Source: PALSA-1006 sp963733265 (GTDB taxonomy: Bacteria > Pseudomonadota > Gammaproteobacteria > Burkholderiales > Gallionellaceae). From it: a stretch of 64,000 nucleotides of DNA. A program made the position numbers and the translations under genes. Where the stretch lies: assembly GCA_963733265.1 (NCBI GenBank), contig CAVTCF010000001.1:1-64000 (forward strand), given 5' to 3'. Every line of letters begins with the position of its first letter. The stretch's first letter is position 1. Shown in pieces: positions 16,512-25,720 of this stretch. Under the pieces are notes generated by a model, which saw only the letters and a list, made by a program, of their open reading frames with translations, did no database searches and was not told the DNA's origin.

Positions 16512-16826
16512 ATGACTACTACAACATCGGCTAAAGCCTATGTCAACAATCTGGTGGGACCGGTGATGCGCGCCGGTGAATTGGCTCAGGCCATTATTGA
16601 AGCGGCTCGCGAGGACAATCCGCAAAAAGAAGTGTTCGTGGATGACAAGCGCGCCTACATTCGTATCCATACCGAACAGGAGATGATCCTGAATCAGAAA
16701 ACTATCGAAAATGCACTGGGTCGCCCGTTCAGGATGAATGATCTGGAAGTTGATCTGAGTTCCTTTGCCGGCCAGATTGAAAGCCGGGATGACTCGGTAC
16801 GCTTCTATCTCACGAATCGCCTTTGA
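16512..16826 (+). CDS. tmoD: Toluene monooxygenase effector (coupling) protein
   Basis: A 104-residue cofactorless regulatory protein of the MmoB/DmpM/TmoD family. Characteristic parts are VGPVMRAGELAQAIIEAA, ALGRPFRMNDLEVDLSSFAGQ (given as two adjoining motifs, LGRPF and SSFAGQI) and a final RFYLTN strand. It binds the hydroxylase and tunes oxygen activation and regiospecificity. ATG 16512 has AAAGGAGA eight bases upstream and gives the usual length of about 103 residues. The frame is open 61 codons further upstream. Confidence 0.92.
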   Translation: MTTTTSAKAYVNNLVGPVMRAGELAQAIIEAAREDNPQKEVFVDDKRAYIRIHTEQEMILNQKTIENALGRPFRMNDLEVDLSSFAGQIESRDDSVRFYLTNRL

Positions 16827-16882
16827 GCCTGCCGGTAATATTGCTGTGCGGTCGTTAACAAAAAAGAATGAAGGAGAATTAA

Positions 16883-17869
16883 ATGACTGAAGTACAAGTG
16901 CTGAAACCGCTGAAAACCTGGAGCCACCTTGCCGGACGTCGCCGCAAGCCCAGTGAATACGAAATCGTGAGCGCGAATCTGCACTACAACGATAAGAATG
17001 CAAACGCGCCCTATGAGCTTGATCCCAACATTTTCATGAACGAGTGGTACAAAAAGAACACCTTTGGCACGGCTCTCAAACACGATGACTGGAACTCCTT
17101 CCGTGATCCGGAAGAGGTGATATATCGTACCTACAACATGATGCAGGATGGTCAGGAAACTTACGTTTTTGGCTTGTTCGACCAGTTCAGCAACCGCGAG
17201 CACGACAAGTCACTCGATCCGCGCTGGGCCGGTTCGCTTGCGCGCCTGTATACCCCGGCCCGCTACCTGTTTCACACGCTGCAAATGGCATCCGCCTATG
17301 TGGGACAAGTCTCTCCGGCTAGCACCATCACCAACTGCAATTACTTCCAGATGGCAGACTCCTTCCGTTGGCTAAGCCATACGGCTTACCGTACCAAGGA
17401 GCTTTCGCTGACTTTTGCGGACAAAGGTTTCGGTATTGATGAACGCAAATATTGGGAAACCGACCCTTGCTGGCAAGGGTTTCGCGAATTGATGGAAAAG
17501 ACGCTGACAGTTTGGGACTGGGGCGAAGCTATCGTCGTTCTAAGTTTGGTTGCCAAACCGGCTATCGAAGAGGCGGTACTGCGCAAACTGGGTGAAGCCG
17601 CCCGTCATAACGGCGACACGCTGCTGGGACTGTTGACCGACGCGCAACTGCTCGACGCGGCGCGACACCGTCGCTGGGCTGCGGCGCTGGTTAAACTGGC
17701 GCTGGAAAAACCCGGTAATGCCGAAATTATCAAGGGCTGGATTGCGAAGTGGGAACCTTTGGCCGACAAAGCGATTGATGCCTATTGCGGCGTTCTGCCT
17801 GACGTGGCCGACGCGGCTGGCTCGGCAAAAAAAGCAACCCGGGATTTCCGGCATTCGCTCGGTCTATAA
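16883..17869 (+). CDS. tmoE: Toluene monooxygenase hydroxylase beta subunit
   Basis: A 328-residue beta subunit, structurally related to the alpha subunit but without the diiron ligands. Family stretches include KTWSHLAGRRRKPSEYE at the N-terminus, DPEEVIYRTYN and WDWGEAIVVLSLVAKPAIEE. It packs against TmoA to form the hydroxylase core. The ribosome-binding site AAGGAGAA lies close to ATG 16883. Distance from tmoD is 56 bp. A hairpin (17901-17925) follows before the reductase gene. Confidence 0.95.
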   Translation: MTEVQVLKPLKTWSHLAGRRRKPSEYEIVSANLHYNDKNANAPYELDPNIFMNEWYKKNTFGTALKHDDWNSFRDPEEVIYRTYNMMQDGQETYVFGLFDQFSNREHDKSLDPRWAGSLARLYTPARYLFHTLQMASAYVGQVSPASTITNCNYFQMADSFRWLSHTAYRTKELSLTFADKGFGIDERKYWETDPCWQGFRELMEKTLTVWDWGEAIVVLSLVAKPAIEEAVLRKLGEAARHNGDTLLGLLTDAQLLDAARHRRWAAALVKLALEKPGNAEIIKGWIAKWEPLADKAIDAYCGVLPDVADAAGSAKKATRDFRHSLGL

Positions 17870-17900
17870 CATCCCAGAACCGGCCAAAAGCTGAATACCT

Positions 17901-17925
17901 ACCCGTTAGCTATGTGCTAACGGGT
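17901..17925 (+). other. Intercistronic hairpin between tmoE and tmoF
   Basis: ACCCGTTAGC (17901-17910) pairs perfectly with GCTAACGGGT (17916-17925) around a 5-base loop. No T-run follows (TAGGCTTTCC), so it is not a standard terminator. It could shield the tmoABCDE transcript from decay or lower expression of the reductase relative to the hydroxylase. The role is inferred. Confidence 0.5.
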
Positions 17926-17953
17926 TAGGCTTTCCTTTGACGAGGACGTAAAT

Positions 17954-18976
17954 ATGACAGAGCATAAGATATTGATTGAAGGAACGGAGCAGTCCTTTCT
18001 TCAAGCACCAAACGATACCTTGCTGCAAGCGGCGCTTCGCGCCGGAATCAGTTTTCCTTACGAGTGCAGTTCGGGGGGATGTGGTAGTTGCAAGTTCGAG
18101 TTGGTTGAAGGTGAGGTCGAGAATTTGTGGCCGGAAGCTGCGGGGCTGACCGAGCGCGACCGACGAAAGAATAAATTGCTAGCGTGCCAGTGCCGTCCCA
18201 AGGGAGCGCTGAAAGTTAAGATCAAAACTTCGCCCGAATACCAACCGCAAATCTTACCCCGGCGTCGACGCGCCAAGTTGGTTGAGACGCAAGTCATCAC
18301 CCATGATATTCGCGAGTTTCGTTTCGTTACCGAGGAACCTGCCGACTTTCACGCAGGACAATACGCGTTGCTTTTTATCCCCGGTGTCTCTGCATCCCGT
18401 TCCTATTCGATGTCCAACACGGGCAACGCAAAGGGCGAATGGCACTTTCAGGTACGACTGGTGCCAGGGGGAAAAGCGAGTGAAATCATGTTTCACCAGC
18501 TAAAGTCGGGAGACGAAATTGAGCTTGATGGGCCGTACGGAATTGCCTATTTGCGCAACGAGTCGGCGCGCGACATTGTCTGTGTAGCCGGAGGCTCGGG
18601 TTTGGCACCCATGATATCGATTGCACGGGGCGCATCGCAGGCCGGTTTGCTAAAAAAGCGGAAGTTGCACTTTTTCTATGGTGCGCGTACGCCACGTGAT
18701 GTTTGTGGCGAAAAGATTCTGCATGATTTGCCGGAGTTGGGCGGAAACATGCATTACCACGCCGTGGTATCGCAAACAGACGGAGACGCTCAGGCAGCAT
18801 GGAGTGGAGAAACCGGCTTCGTGCATGATTTGGTCAGGCGAACACTCGGTTCTGAGATGGCTAACTATGAGTATTATTTCGCCGGTCCTCCTCCAATGAC
18901 CCAAGCCATTCAGGAGATGCTGATGCTGGAGCATAAAGTGCCTTTCGAGCAAGTCCATTTTGATCGCTACTTTTGA
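17954..18976 (+). CDS. tmoF: Toluene monooxygenase NADH:ferredoxin reductase
   Basis: A 340-residue electron-transfer flavoprotein with three parts: an N-terminal plant-type [2Fe-2S] domain (CSSGGCGSC plus a later Cys in LLACQC), a central FAD domain with RSYSMSN, and a C-terminal NAD domain with GGSGLAPM and a terminal Phe (VHFDRYF). It passes electrons from NADH to the Rieske protein TmoC. The ribosome-binding site is weak (GAGGAC). It is the last enzymatic subunit of the monooxygenase operon. Confidence 0.95.
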   Translation: MTEHKILIEGTEQSFLQAPNDTLLQAALRAGISFPYECSSGGCGSCKFELVEGEVENLWPEAAGLTERDRRKNKLLACQCRPKGALKVKIKTSPEYQPQILPRRRRAKLVETQVITHDIREFRFVTEEPADFHAGQYALLFIPGVSASRSYSMSNTGNAKGEWHFQVRLVPGGKASEIMFHQLKSGDEIELDGPYGIAYLRNESARDIVCVAGGSGLAPMISIARGASQAGLLKKRKLHFFYGARTPRDVCGEKILHDLPELGGNMHYHAVVSQTDGDAQAAWSGETGFVHDLVRRTLGSEMANYEYYFAGPPPMTQAIQEMLMLEHKVPFEQVHFDRYF

Positions 18977-19031
18977 AGATGAATCACCGTAATACCGTTT
19001 AAAACTAACAAAAACCAGGGAGAACAATTAA

Positions 19032-20435
19032 ATGATAAAACAAAAGACAACAAAACAAATCGTTACGGCGACCCTGCTTGCAGCGGTCTTCGGAACAGCC
19101 CATGCCACAGATGTATTTCGATTGGAAGGTTTTGGTCCGATTTCCAAAGCAATGGGAGGAACGGCAACGGCATATGACGTAGGCCCAGCCGGGATGATGA
19201 CCAATCCGGCTACTTTATCTCTGATGAGTCAGGGGTCAGAGCTTTTGCTCGGCGTAGACATGATTACCACAGACATTAAGATAACGGATCAAACCACTGG
19301 GCAGACGGCTTCGCCTAGTTCACAAGGAAATAATCGAGGCCCTTACCTCGCTCCGGAAATTGCGTTTACCCAACGCAGTGGAAAATTGTCATTGGGTGTT
19401 GGCGCGTTCGCCCAAGGCGGTCTTGGCACAGAATACGGCAGTAGCAGTTTCTTGTCGCAGACGAATTCAGGCGCAAATTCAAACCTCGATAATTCAAGTC
19501 GGCTACTCGTTATAGATATCCCATTTGCTGCAAGTTACGATGTTAATGAAAAGTTAAGTGTGGGCGGGAGTGTGGATGTCATGTGGACGGGGTTGAACCT
19601 GAACTTATTGTTGGGTGGCAGTCAAGTCGGCAGCCTGGCGGCAGGTAATCGGGTTGACGGAACTCTTGTTCCCACATTAGCTAGTTTGCCGGGTGGGTTT
19701 GCCGGGCTTGATGGGGCTCATTTAAGCTTTACCAAAAATCAGCCTATCGGTAGCGGTGCCGATGCGTGGGGAATGGATGAAAGACTGGGTCTTGTCTATA
19801 AGTTGACGCAGGATACAACTTTGGGAGCCGCATACTCGTTCAAGAGCCAACTGGCTGACCTTCAGGGAGACGCGACCTTGACGGCGATAAATCTTACCGC
19901 TGGAGCGATACCGGTGCAAGGCAAGATCACGTTACGCAATTTCCAAATGCCGGCCGTATTCAATTTAGGTGTCAGTCATCATTTAAATGATCAGGTGCTA
20001 TTGACGGGAGATGTGTCAGAGGTGTTTTGGAAAGATGCGATGAAAGACATCAATGTCGGATTCGTCGCCAACAGAGGTCCCTTAAGCGGTCAAACCTTAA
20101 ATATTCTCCTGCCGCAAAACTATTCTGACCAAACTATTCTGGCTCTTGGAGTAGCTTACAAAACAGGCGATTGGACATTACGCGGTGGGGCGCAAGTGGC
20201 ATCGCAGGCATTGGATTCAAATTATCTGTTAGCGGTTATTCCTGCCACTCCAACCAAGCATATTTCAGGCGGATTCTCTTATGATTTCTCCAAGGAAAAC
20301 ACCGCACATTTTGCCTATTCACATGCTTTCCAGGAAACCATGAGCAATCCGGGCGGCAACAGCAACTCAGTAGCGCCTATACAGACGACACATTCTCAGG
20401 ACAACTTTGTTCTTGCGTATACCCGCCGTTTTTAA
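19032..20435 (+). CDS. FadL/TodX/TbuX-like outer-membrane hydrocarbon channel
   Basis: A 467-residue outer-membrane beta-barrel. A signal peptide of about 25 residues ends at AHA. The mature N-terminus (TDVFRLEGFGPISKAMGGTATAYD, read here as FRLEGFG and KAMGGTA) is the FadL-type plug/hatch beginning with the usual asparagine-proline motif (MTNPATL). The last residue is Phe (TRRF), as in barrel proteins. Relatives encoded in aromatic operons (TodX, TbuX, XylN) import hydrophobic substrates. It lies 55 bp after tmoF with an AGGGAGAA site, so it is likely co-transcribed. Confidence 0.9.
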   Translation: MIKQKTTKQIVTATLLAAVFGTAHATDVFRLEGFGPISKAMGGTATAYDVGPAGMMTNPATLSLMSQGSELLLGVDMITTDIKITDQTTGQTASPSSQGNNRGPYLAPEIAFTQRSGKLSLGVGAFAQGGLGTEYGSSSFLSQTNSGANSNLDNSSRLLVIDIPFAASYDVNEKLSVGGSVDVMWTGLNLNLLLGGSQVGSLAAGNRVDGTLVPTLASLPGGFAGLDGAHLSFTKNQPIGSGADAWGMDERLGLVYKLTQDTTLGAAYSFKSQLADLQGDATLTAINLTAGAIPVQGKITLRNFQMPAVFNLGVSHHLNDQVLLTGDVSEVFWKDAMKDINVGFVANRGPLSGQTLNILLPQNYSDQTILALGVAYKTGDWTLRGGAQVASQALDSNYLLAVIPATPTKHISGGFSYDFSKENTAHFAYSHAFQETMSNPGGNSNSVAPIQTTHSQDNFVLAYTRRF

Positions 20436-20764
20436 ACGGATGGTTACAATGGATGACAGTCAATATATCGGGTAAAAATACCTGAATTACATCCAGGCTT
20501 TTTTTGCAAAACCGAATGTATCGATTGAAGCTATCGTTATAAAACAAAAAGGGCCTCCCTGCGTTATGGCGGGATTATTCTCGCCATTTCCACGCTACAA
20601 AGTCCGTTTGTCAGCCTATCAAGGTATGCGATTTGAATAGCTGTCTATATAGATTTCTTGGGTCAATTATGAAAACTTCCGAGATTGCTGTTGTGACATG
20701 TTTGGCAGTAGACTAAGGCCGGTGCTGGAAGCCCTTTGCCACTCAGCCGCCTAAAGGATTGAAT
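20436..20764 (+). other. Intergenic gap before the sensor kinase gene
   Basis: About 330 bp with no gene. It contains an imperfect GGCGGGA / TCTCGCC hairpin near 20567-20584 without a T-run, and an AAAGG ribosome-binding site just before the kinase start. No promoter could be assigned with confidence. Confidence 0.4.
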
Positions 20765-23671
20765 GTGGTTTTTGCCTCGCAATTTCAAGACAGAGTATCT
20801 CAGACCCGCGTCGGAGAAGTAGTCCTAAGTCTATGGGACACCAGTGACATGCGTCGACAGAAACTGGCCCGCATCATTTTAGATGAGATGTACCAGTTTC
20901 TCGGTTTGCTCGATATCAACGGCAACGTTGTTGACATCAATCGTGCGGCACTGGAAGGTGCCGGAATCCGCCTCGAAGATATCTTTGGGAAACCCTTCTG
21001 GGAAGCACGTTGGTGGGCAGTATCAGACGAAATTCGAAATCGTGTAAAAGAGATGATTGCAAGGGCTGCGAACGGGGAGTTTGTTCGATGTGACATCGAG
21101 GTATATGGTGAGGGGCAAGGAAATAAGACAATTTTCGTCGATTTTTCACTTACCCCGATCAGGGACAGCGAGGGAGTCGTCACATTCTTGCTTCCCGAAG
21201 GCAGAAATATCTCCGAGAAGATCGCGGTCGAGGCTGAGCTGACGCGTAAGAACGGTGAATTGCAGCAAATGCTTGAAAAAGTTCGTCAACTTGATGGATT
21301 CAGGAAAGAATTCTTCGCCAACGTCAGTCATGAGCTGCGCACACCCCTCACACTTATTCTCGGGCCTCTCGATCAAATCATCAGAGAAAGCGACCAGTTT
21401 GGGGAACGTGAACGCTTCCAATTGGCGACAATAAAGCGCAACGCCCAAATGCTCTTGCAACAAGTCAACAACCTGCTTGATCTGGCTCGAATAGATGCCG
21501 ATAAAATGCCTATGGTTTATGGTCGAATAGATGTGTCGACTGTGGTGAGGGAGGTGGCGGCAAATTTTGATTCTGCCGCTAGAGCACGCTCGATAGCCTT
21601 TTTAGTCGAAGGTGCTGACGAACTTTATGCAGATGTGGATAAAGGAAAATTCGAGCGGATCGTTTTGAACCTTCTATCCAACGCTTTCAAATTTTCTCCC
21701 AATGGGAGCCGCATCTTCTGCTCGCTTAGTCAACTCGCAAACAGTCGATTCCTGCTCAGCATTCAGGATAGCGGACCGGGTGTGGTTGAGGATATGAAAG
21801 AACTGATTTTTGGACGATTTTCACAGGGGCAGCACTCACTATCGGGAGGCGGTAGCGGGTTAGGGTTGAGTATTGTCAAAGACTTTGTCGAGCTTCATGA
21901 AGGAACCGTCGCCGTTCTCGATGCAGTCGGTGGAGGAGCGATATTCCAAGTGGAGTTGCCGACTCAGGCACCCGATGGGGCATTCATACGTGAAGGGAAG
22001 AGAGATGTTCCCCTGGACACTTCCTTCCTTGAGGAAGTTGGCAATCTGTACCCCTCCAGAGTATCGTCACCACACCCTATTGTGAATGGTGAAAATAAGG
22101 CACGAATTCTTATTGCTGAAGACAACGAAGATTTGCGGAATTTTCTTTGCGAAGTGCTGGAGGATGATTATCAAGTGATCGCAGTAGCGGATGGTGCGGC
22201 GGCACTTTCAATTACTTTAGCCGATCCACCCGATCTGGTGCTTTCAGATCTTATGATGCCGCATTTAGATGGACAGCATTTCATACGAGAATTGCGTAGC
22301 CATCCTTATTTAGCCAACGTGCCGGTTATAGTTCTTTCCGCACGGGTGGACGACGCACTTCGAGAGCATCTATTGGCAGATCAGGTGCAGGATTACCTAA
22401 CAAAGCCGTTCTCCCCTCAAGAACTGCGAGTCAGGATACGCAATTTGGTAACGATGAAACGTACGGTAGACATTCTACAAAGAGAGTTACATTCACAGGT
22501 TTCCGATGTCTGCGAATTGACCACCAACTTGATAACCAGCAGGAAATCGCTACAGGACAGTCTGGTGGCGCAACAGATTTCCGAGCGTCGCTGGATGGGA
22601 CTTTATCAAAATTCCGCCGTTGGGATTGCCTTGGCGGATCGAGAGGGGCGTATTTTGGCTGCCAATCAGACTCTGCAGAAGATGCTCGGCTACGAAGAAA
22701 AGGAACTGCTTGGGGTTTCGTTGATCGAGATTACCAAAGAATCCCACCGCGAGATGACGCAGCGCAATGTAACAGATCTTTTTGATGGAGCGATCAAAAA
22801 ATACCACTTGCAAAAGTGCTACGAACGCCAGAATGGCGAACAGCTTTGGGCAAATGTGAGCGTCTCCCTGATCCCGGCCAGAGAAAACGAGGATTCGCGG
22901 CTTGCAGTGGTTGTTGAAGATGTCAGTTCACGCAAACAGGCAGAGAGTGCTCTCGCCGCTACCCAGACAGAACTTGCGAGAGTATCGCGGCTTACAACCA
23001 TGGGGGAACTTGTTGCTTCGATAGCCCATGAGGTAAATCAGCCCCTATCGGCGATCATGACAAGCAGTCAGGCAGGTTTGCGCTGGTTAGTGCGCGAATC
23101 GCCTGATTACCACGAGGTCCACGAAGCGCTGAAAAGGGTGAACCAGAATGCCAGCCGTGCCGGGGAAGTTATTTCGCGCATTCGTAATTTTCTCAAGATA
23201 CGTGCAACCAAACGGGAAGAAGTTAAAGTCGACATACTGCTCGAGGACTTCTCACTCATGTTGCACGAGACTTTGGTAGAGTCAGGAATACGGCTGGAAC
23301 GGAAAGTTCAGCCGTCCTTGCCTATCCTGTTGGCCGATCCTGTGCAGTTGCAGCAAGTGCTACTCAACTTGTTCCTCAACGCCATTGATGCCATGCAGAA
23401 CCAGACTGATTGTGAGCGAATACTGGCAGTGAGCGTCAGTATTGATGCAGCCAGCGAGAGTTTTCTGTTTAAGGTTCAGGATACGGGGCCGGGGATATCT
23501 CCTATGGTTGCCGAGAAAATATTTAATGCATTTTTCACCACCAAGGACGAGGGAATGGGAATGGGCTTGGCGATAAGCCGCTCGATTGTCGAATTTCATG
23601 GCGGACGTTTGTGGTTGGCTCCATCCGCAACAGGCGCATCGTTTCTTTTTAATATTCCGATCGATAAATGA
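20765..23671 (+). CDS. todS: TodS/TmoS-like hybrid sensor histidine kinase
   Basis: About 968 residues with the unusual TodS layout. PAS1 (about 25-160) includes GKPFWEARWW, matching the aromatic-binding PAS of TodS. HK1 follows (phospho-His about 188 in SHELRTP, ATPase to about 400), then a receiver (about 450-565, Asp about 494 in LSDLMMP), PAS2 (from about 600) and HK2 (His about 754 in AHEVNQPLSAIM). No membrane segment is seen, so it is cytoplasmic. In the family, binding of toluene-like ligands triggers a phosphorelay to TodT. GTG 20765 fits the AAAGG site; TTG 20759 is an alternative. The stop overlaps the regulator start. Confidence 0.93.
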   Translation: MVFASQFQDRVSQTRVGEVVLSLWDTSDMRRQKLARIILDEMYQFLGLLDINGNVVDINRAALEGAGIRLEDIFGKPFWEARWWAVSDEIRNRVKEMIARAANGEFVRCDIEVYGEGQGNKTIFVDFSLTPIRDSEGVVTFLLPEGRNISEKIAVEAELTRKNGELQQMLEKVRQLDGFRKEFFANVSHELRTPLTLILGPLDQIIRESDQFGERERFQLATIKRNAQMLLQQVNNLLDLARIDADKMPMVYGRIDVSTVVREVAANFDSAARARSIAFLVEGADELYADVDKGKFERIVLNLLSNAFKFSPNGSRIFCSLSQLANSRFLLSIQDSGPGVVEDMKELIFGRFSQGQHSLSGGGSGLGLSIVKDFVELHEGTVAVLDAVGGGAIFQVELPTQAPDGAFIREGKRDVPLDTSFLEEVGNLYPSRVSSPHPIVNGENKARILIAEDNEDLRNFLCEVLEDDYQVIAVADGAAALSITLADPPDLVLSDLMMPHLDGQHFIRELRSHPYLANVPVIVLSARVDDALREHLLADQVQDYLTKPFSPQELRVRIRNLVTMKRTVDILQRELHSQVSDVCELTTNLITSRKSLQDSLVAQQISERRWMGLYQNSAVGIALADREGRILAANQTLQKMLGYEEKELLGVSLIEITKESHREMTQRNVTDLFDGAIKKYHLQKCYERQNGEQLWANVSVSLIPARENEDSRLAVVVEDVSSRKQAESALAATQTELARVSRLTTMGELVASIAHEVNQPLSAIMTSSQAGLRWLVRESPDYHEVHEALKRVNQNASRAGEVISRIRNFLKIRATKREEVKVDILLEDFSLMLHETLVESGIRLERKVQPSLPILLADPVQLQQVLLNLFLNAIDAMQNQTDCERILAVSVSIDAASESFLFKVQDTGPGISPMVAEKIFNAFFTTKDEGMGMGLAISRSIVEFHGGRLWLAPSATGASFLFNIPIDK

Positions 23672-24318
23672 GCACGCTCATGCCAACACCATCCCCAATA
23701 GTTTATGTGGTTGATGATGATCTGTCCGTGAGGGAATCCTTGAGCAGCCTGATTCGTTCAGCCGGGCTTCGGGTGGAGGTTTTTGACTCACCTCAAAGCT
23801 TTATTGTTAAGCCCCCCTCCGATGAGTGCGCTTGCCTTGTTTTGGACGTAAACATGCCCGGGTTTGATGGATTTGAGTTGCAAAGAAGGCTTGCTACAGA
23901 GGGCAGAGATATCCCCATCATTTTTATCACCGGCTATGGTGATGTACCGTTGGCAGTGCGTGCGATGAAAGCAGGCGCACTTGAATTTCTAAATAAGCCG
24001 TTCAATGATGATGAGCTTCTTGAAGCAATTCGAAATGCATTGTTGCGCAGTCGCAGTTCATTCCGCGAGCGGGAAGAGCTTGCCGACTTGCGCGCGCGTT
24101 TCGATGCACTGACTGCCAGAGAACGTGAGGTTGTGTTTCAGGTTGCCCAAGGTACGGCGAATAAGTGTGTGGCGAGCAACCTTGGTGTCAGCGAGAGTAC
24201 GGTTAAAGTTCATCGTCATAATATTATGCAGAAAATGCAGGTGGCATCTCTGCCAGAGTTGGCTTTGGCGTTGCAGCGGCTAGGCAAAAGCGTTCAGCCG
24301 GAAGGCGTCGGAAAATAA
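23668..24318 (+). CDS. todT: TodT/TmoT-like response regulator (FixJ/LuxR type)
   Basis: A 216-residue regulator. The receiver domain occupies about residues 10-130 (VVDDD acid pocket, phospho-Asp in LVLDVNMPG near 60, Lys in NKPF). The C-terminal LuxR-type helix-turn-helix (LTAREREVVFQVAQG ... SESTVKVHRHNIMQK) binds DNA. ATG 23668 overlaps the kinase stop (ATGA), so the pair is translationally coupled. By analogy to TodT it should activate the monooxygenase and perhaps the meta operon. Candidate sites are the repeats at 13763/13988 and 325-374. Confidence 0.92.
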   Translation: MSTLMPTPSPIVYVVDDDLSVRESLSSLIRSAGLRVEVFDSPQSFIVKPPSDECACLVLDVNMPGFDGFELQRRLATEGRDIPIIFITGYGDVPLAVRAMKAGALEFLNKPFNDDELLEAIRNALLRSRSSFREREELADLRARFDALTAREREVVFQVAQGTANKCVASNLGVSESTVKVHRHNIMQKMQVASLPELALALQRLGKSVQPEGVGK

Positions 24319-24613
24319 GATTAAGCGGTTACTCCAGGAAGGTTTGGTCAAACAAGTCATTGATGCTTGGTGCTATCTTGGCCGTCCAAACTTCGGACGG
24401 TAGTATGACCGCTACTGGAGGCAAGTGTTCCAAGGTTCAACAGGATTCCAATAGGATTTAGGTAAAGCATGAGAAAAAGATGCAGGGAAAGAAGTTGAAA
24501 TTTCCTTTATCATCGAATCCGTGCTGATGACGGGGCAAGATTTTCGGGGAGAAGTTTGCTAAACTGATAGCTTCGCCCCTGCGATTTAACCAGTAACCAC
24601 GAAAGGATTTTGT

Positions 24614-25015
24614 ATGGGGACGTTGTCCAATCCTCTCCCTGACCCCAAGCCTACGATAGATGGTCAACATCGCATTCAAGTTGAACTCATCAATGAGTTA
24701 AACACTGCAGTTGGAGCGGGCAAACCCTATGAGGAAATTAGTCGTATCTTGTCGCAGTTAACCGCATACAGTAAAGAACATTTCACGTTTGAGGAATTTC
24801 TAATGCGACAAGACAATTATAATAAACTCCAGAATCACGTCGAGGAACACGAGGCCATGATGGAGATTCTCAAGGACATGACCAAAAATTTTCATGATGG
24901 CAAGTTGAATTTATTACCGGGCCAAGTGCAGTCTGCACTAGCTTTCCTGCTAAAACATATTAATACCTCCGACAGGCTCTACGCAACCAATGGCAGGATA
25001 GGTTCCACGGACTAA
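24614..25015 (+). CDS. Bacteriohemerythrin
   Basis: A 133-residue four-helix hemerythrin-domain protein. The diiron ligands fit the pattern His19, His56, Glu60, His75, His79, His115 and Asp120 (DGQHR, KEHFTFEE, NHVEEHE, KHINTSD). Such proteins bind O2 reversibly and may carry or sense oxygen. It stands alone 295 bp after the response regulator, with its own GAAAGGA site. Supplying O2 to the neighbouring oxygenases is an attractive idea but only an inference. The upstream gap shows just a weak hairpin at 24382-24400. Confidence 0.9.
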   Translation: MGTLSNPLPDPKPTIDGQHRIQVELINELNTAVGAGKPYEEISRILSQLTAYSKEHFTFEEFLMRQDNYNKLQNHVEEHEAMMEILKDMTKNFHDGKLNLLPGQVQSALAFLLKHINTSDRLYATNGRIGSTD

Positions 25016-25171
25016 ACCACCCGCTCGGCAAGGGGCGCACCAGTTTCCTGTTTGAAGCTAATGGACCGAAACGTACCGCTGCTTAGGTTGAAAACTGAAG
25101 TATCATATGCTTCATTACACTGAGGGTGATTTTGAATTAATCTGTATTTTCGGACAGAGCCTAAACGAACC

Positions 25172-25711
25172 ATGAATGATCAAACAGTTCTCCGTATTGT
25201 CCGGCGTCGCGCCAAGCCAGGTTGCTCAGCTGCTTATGAAGCACTGATTCGTGCAATGTTTGAAGATGCCCGACGCTTTCCCGGCTATTTGTCCGCCAAG
25301 TTGGTGCCACCAGAATCGTCAGATGGGGAATACCAGATTATTCAGCATTTTTCGACGGAAGCTGAAATGGCAAATTGGAATGCTTCAAAGGAAAGGGCGT
25401 CATGGTTGGAAAAGATCGCTTCGGTGGCGGAAGGAGATCCCGAGTATCGATTTCTTAATGGCTTGGATGCATGGTTCGCTCAAGCGGTGTTGCCGGTAGG
25501 AAAGGCACCACCCCGCTTGAAAATGACCTTTGTAAGTTGGCTGGGAATCTATCCGACAGTGGCGTTCCTGTTGACTTTTATTGCGCCACACCTCGAATCC
25601 CTACACCCCTTGTTACGTATTGGCGTAATTACAATTCTAGTCGCCATACTGATGTCCTATGTGATTATGCCCCGCCTGACACGATGGCTCGGCTGGTGGC
25701 TTCGTCGCTGA
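25172..25711 (+). CDS. ABM-domain (antibiotic biosynthesis monooxygenase-like) membrane protein
   Basis: A 179-residue protein. The first about 100 residues form a dimeric alpha-beta-barrel ABM domain (VLRIVRRRAKPGCSAAYEAL, read as KPGCSAAYE; FPGYLSAKL; YQIIQHFSTEAEMANW). After a linker, two hydrophobic segments (about 120-140 and 147-167) and a basic tail (RWLGWWLRR) follow. This ABM plus two-TM type is widespread and uncharacterised. It ends 9 bp before the MFS gene and probably forms an operon with it. Confidence 0.75.
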   Translation: MNDQTVLRIVRRRAKPGCSAAYEALIRAMFEDARRFPGYLSAKLVPPESSDGEYQIIQHFSTEAEMANWNASKERASWLEKIASVAEGDPEYRFLNGLDAWFAQAVLPVGKAPPRLKMTFVSWLGIYPTVAFLLTFIAPHLESLHPLLRIGVITILVAILMSYVIMPRLTRWLGWWLRR

Positions 25712-25720
25712 TTCCTGCAT

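Noticed and set aside
24382..24400. Terminator after the TodT-like gene
   Set aside because: CCGTCC/GGACGG with a 7-base loop is only 6 bp long and has no following T-run.
24458..24679. Minus-strand 73-codon frame before the hemerythrin gene
   Set aside because: It overlaps the hemerythrin start and ribosome-binding site in antisense and has no recognisable features.
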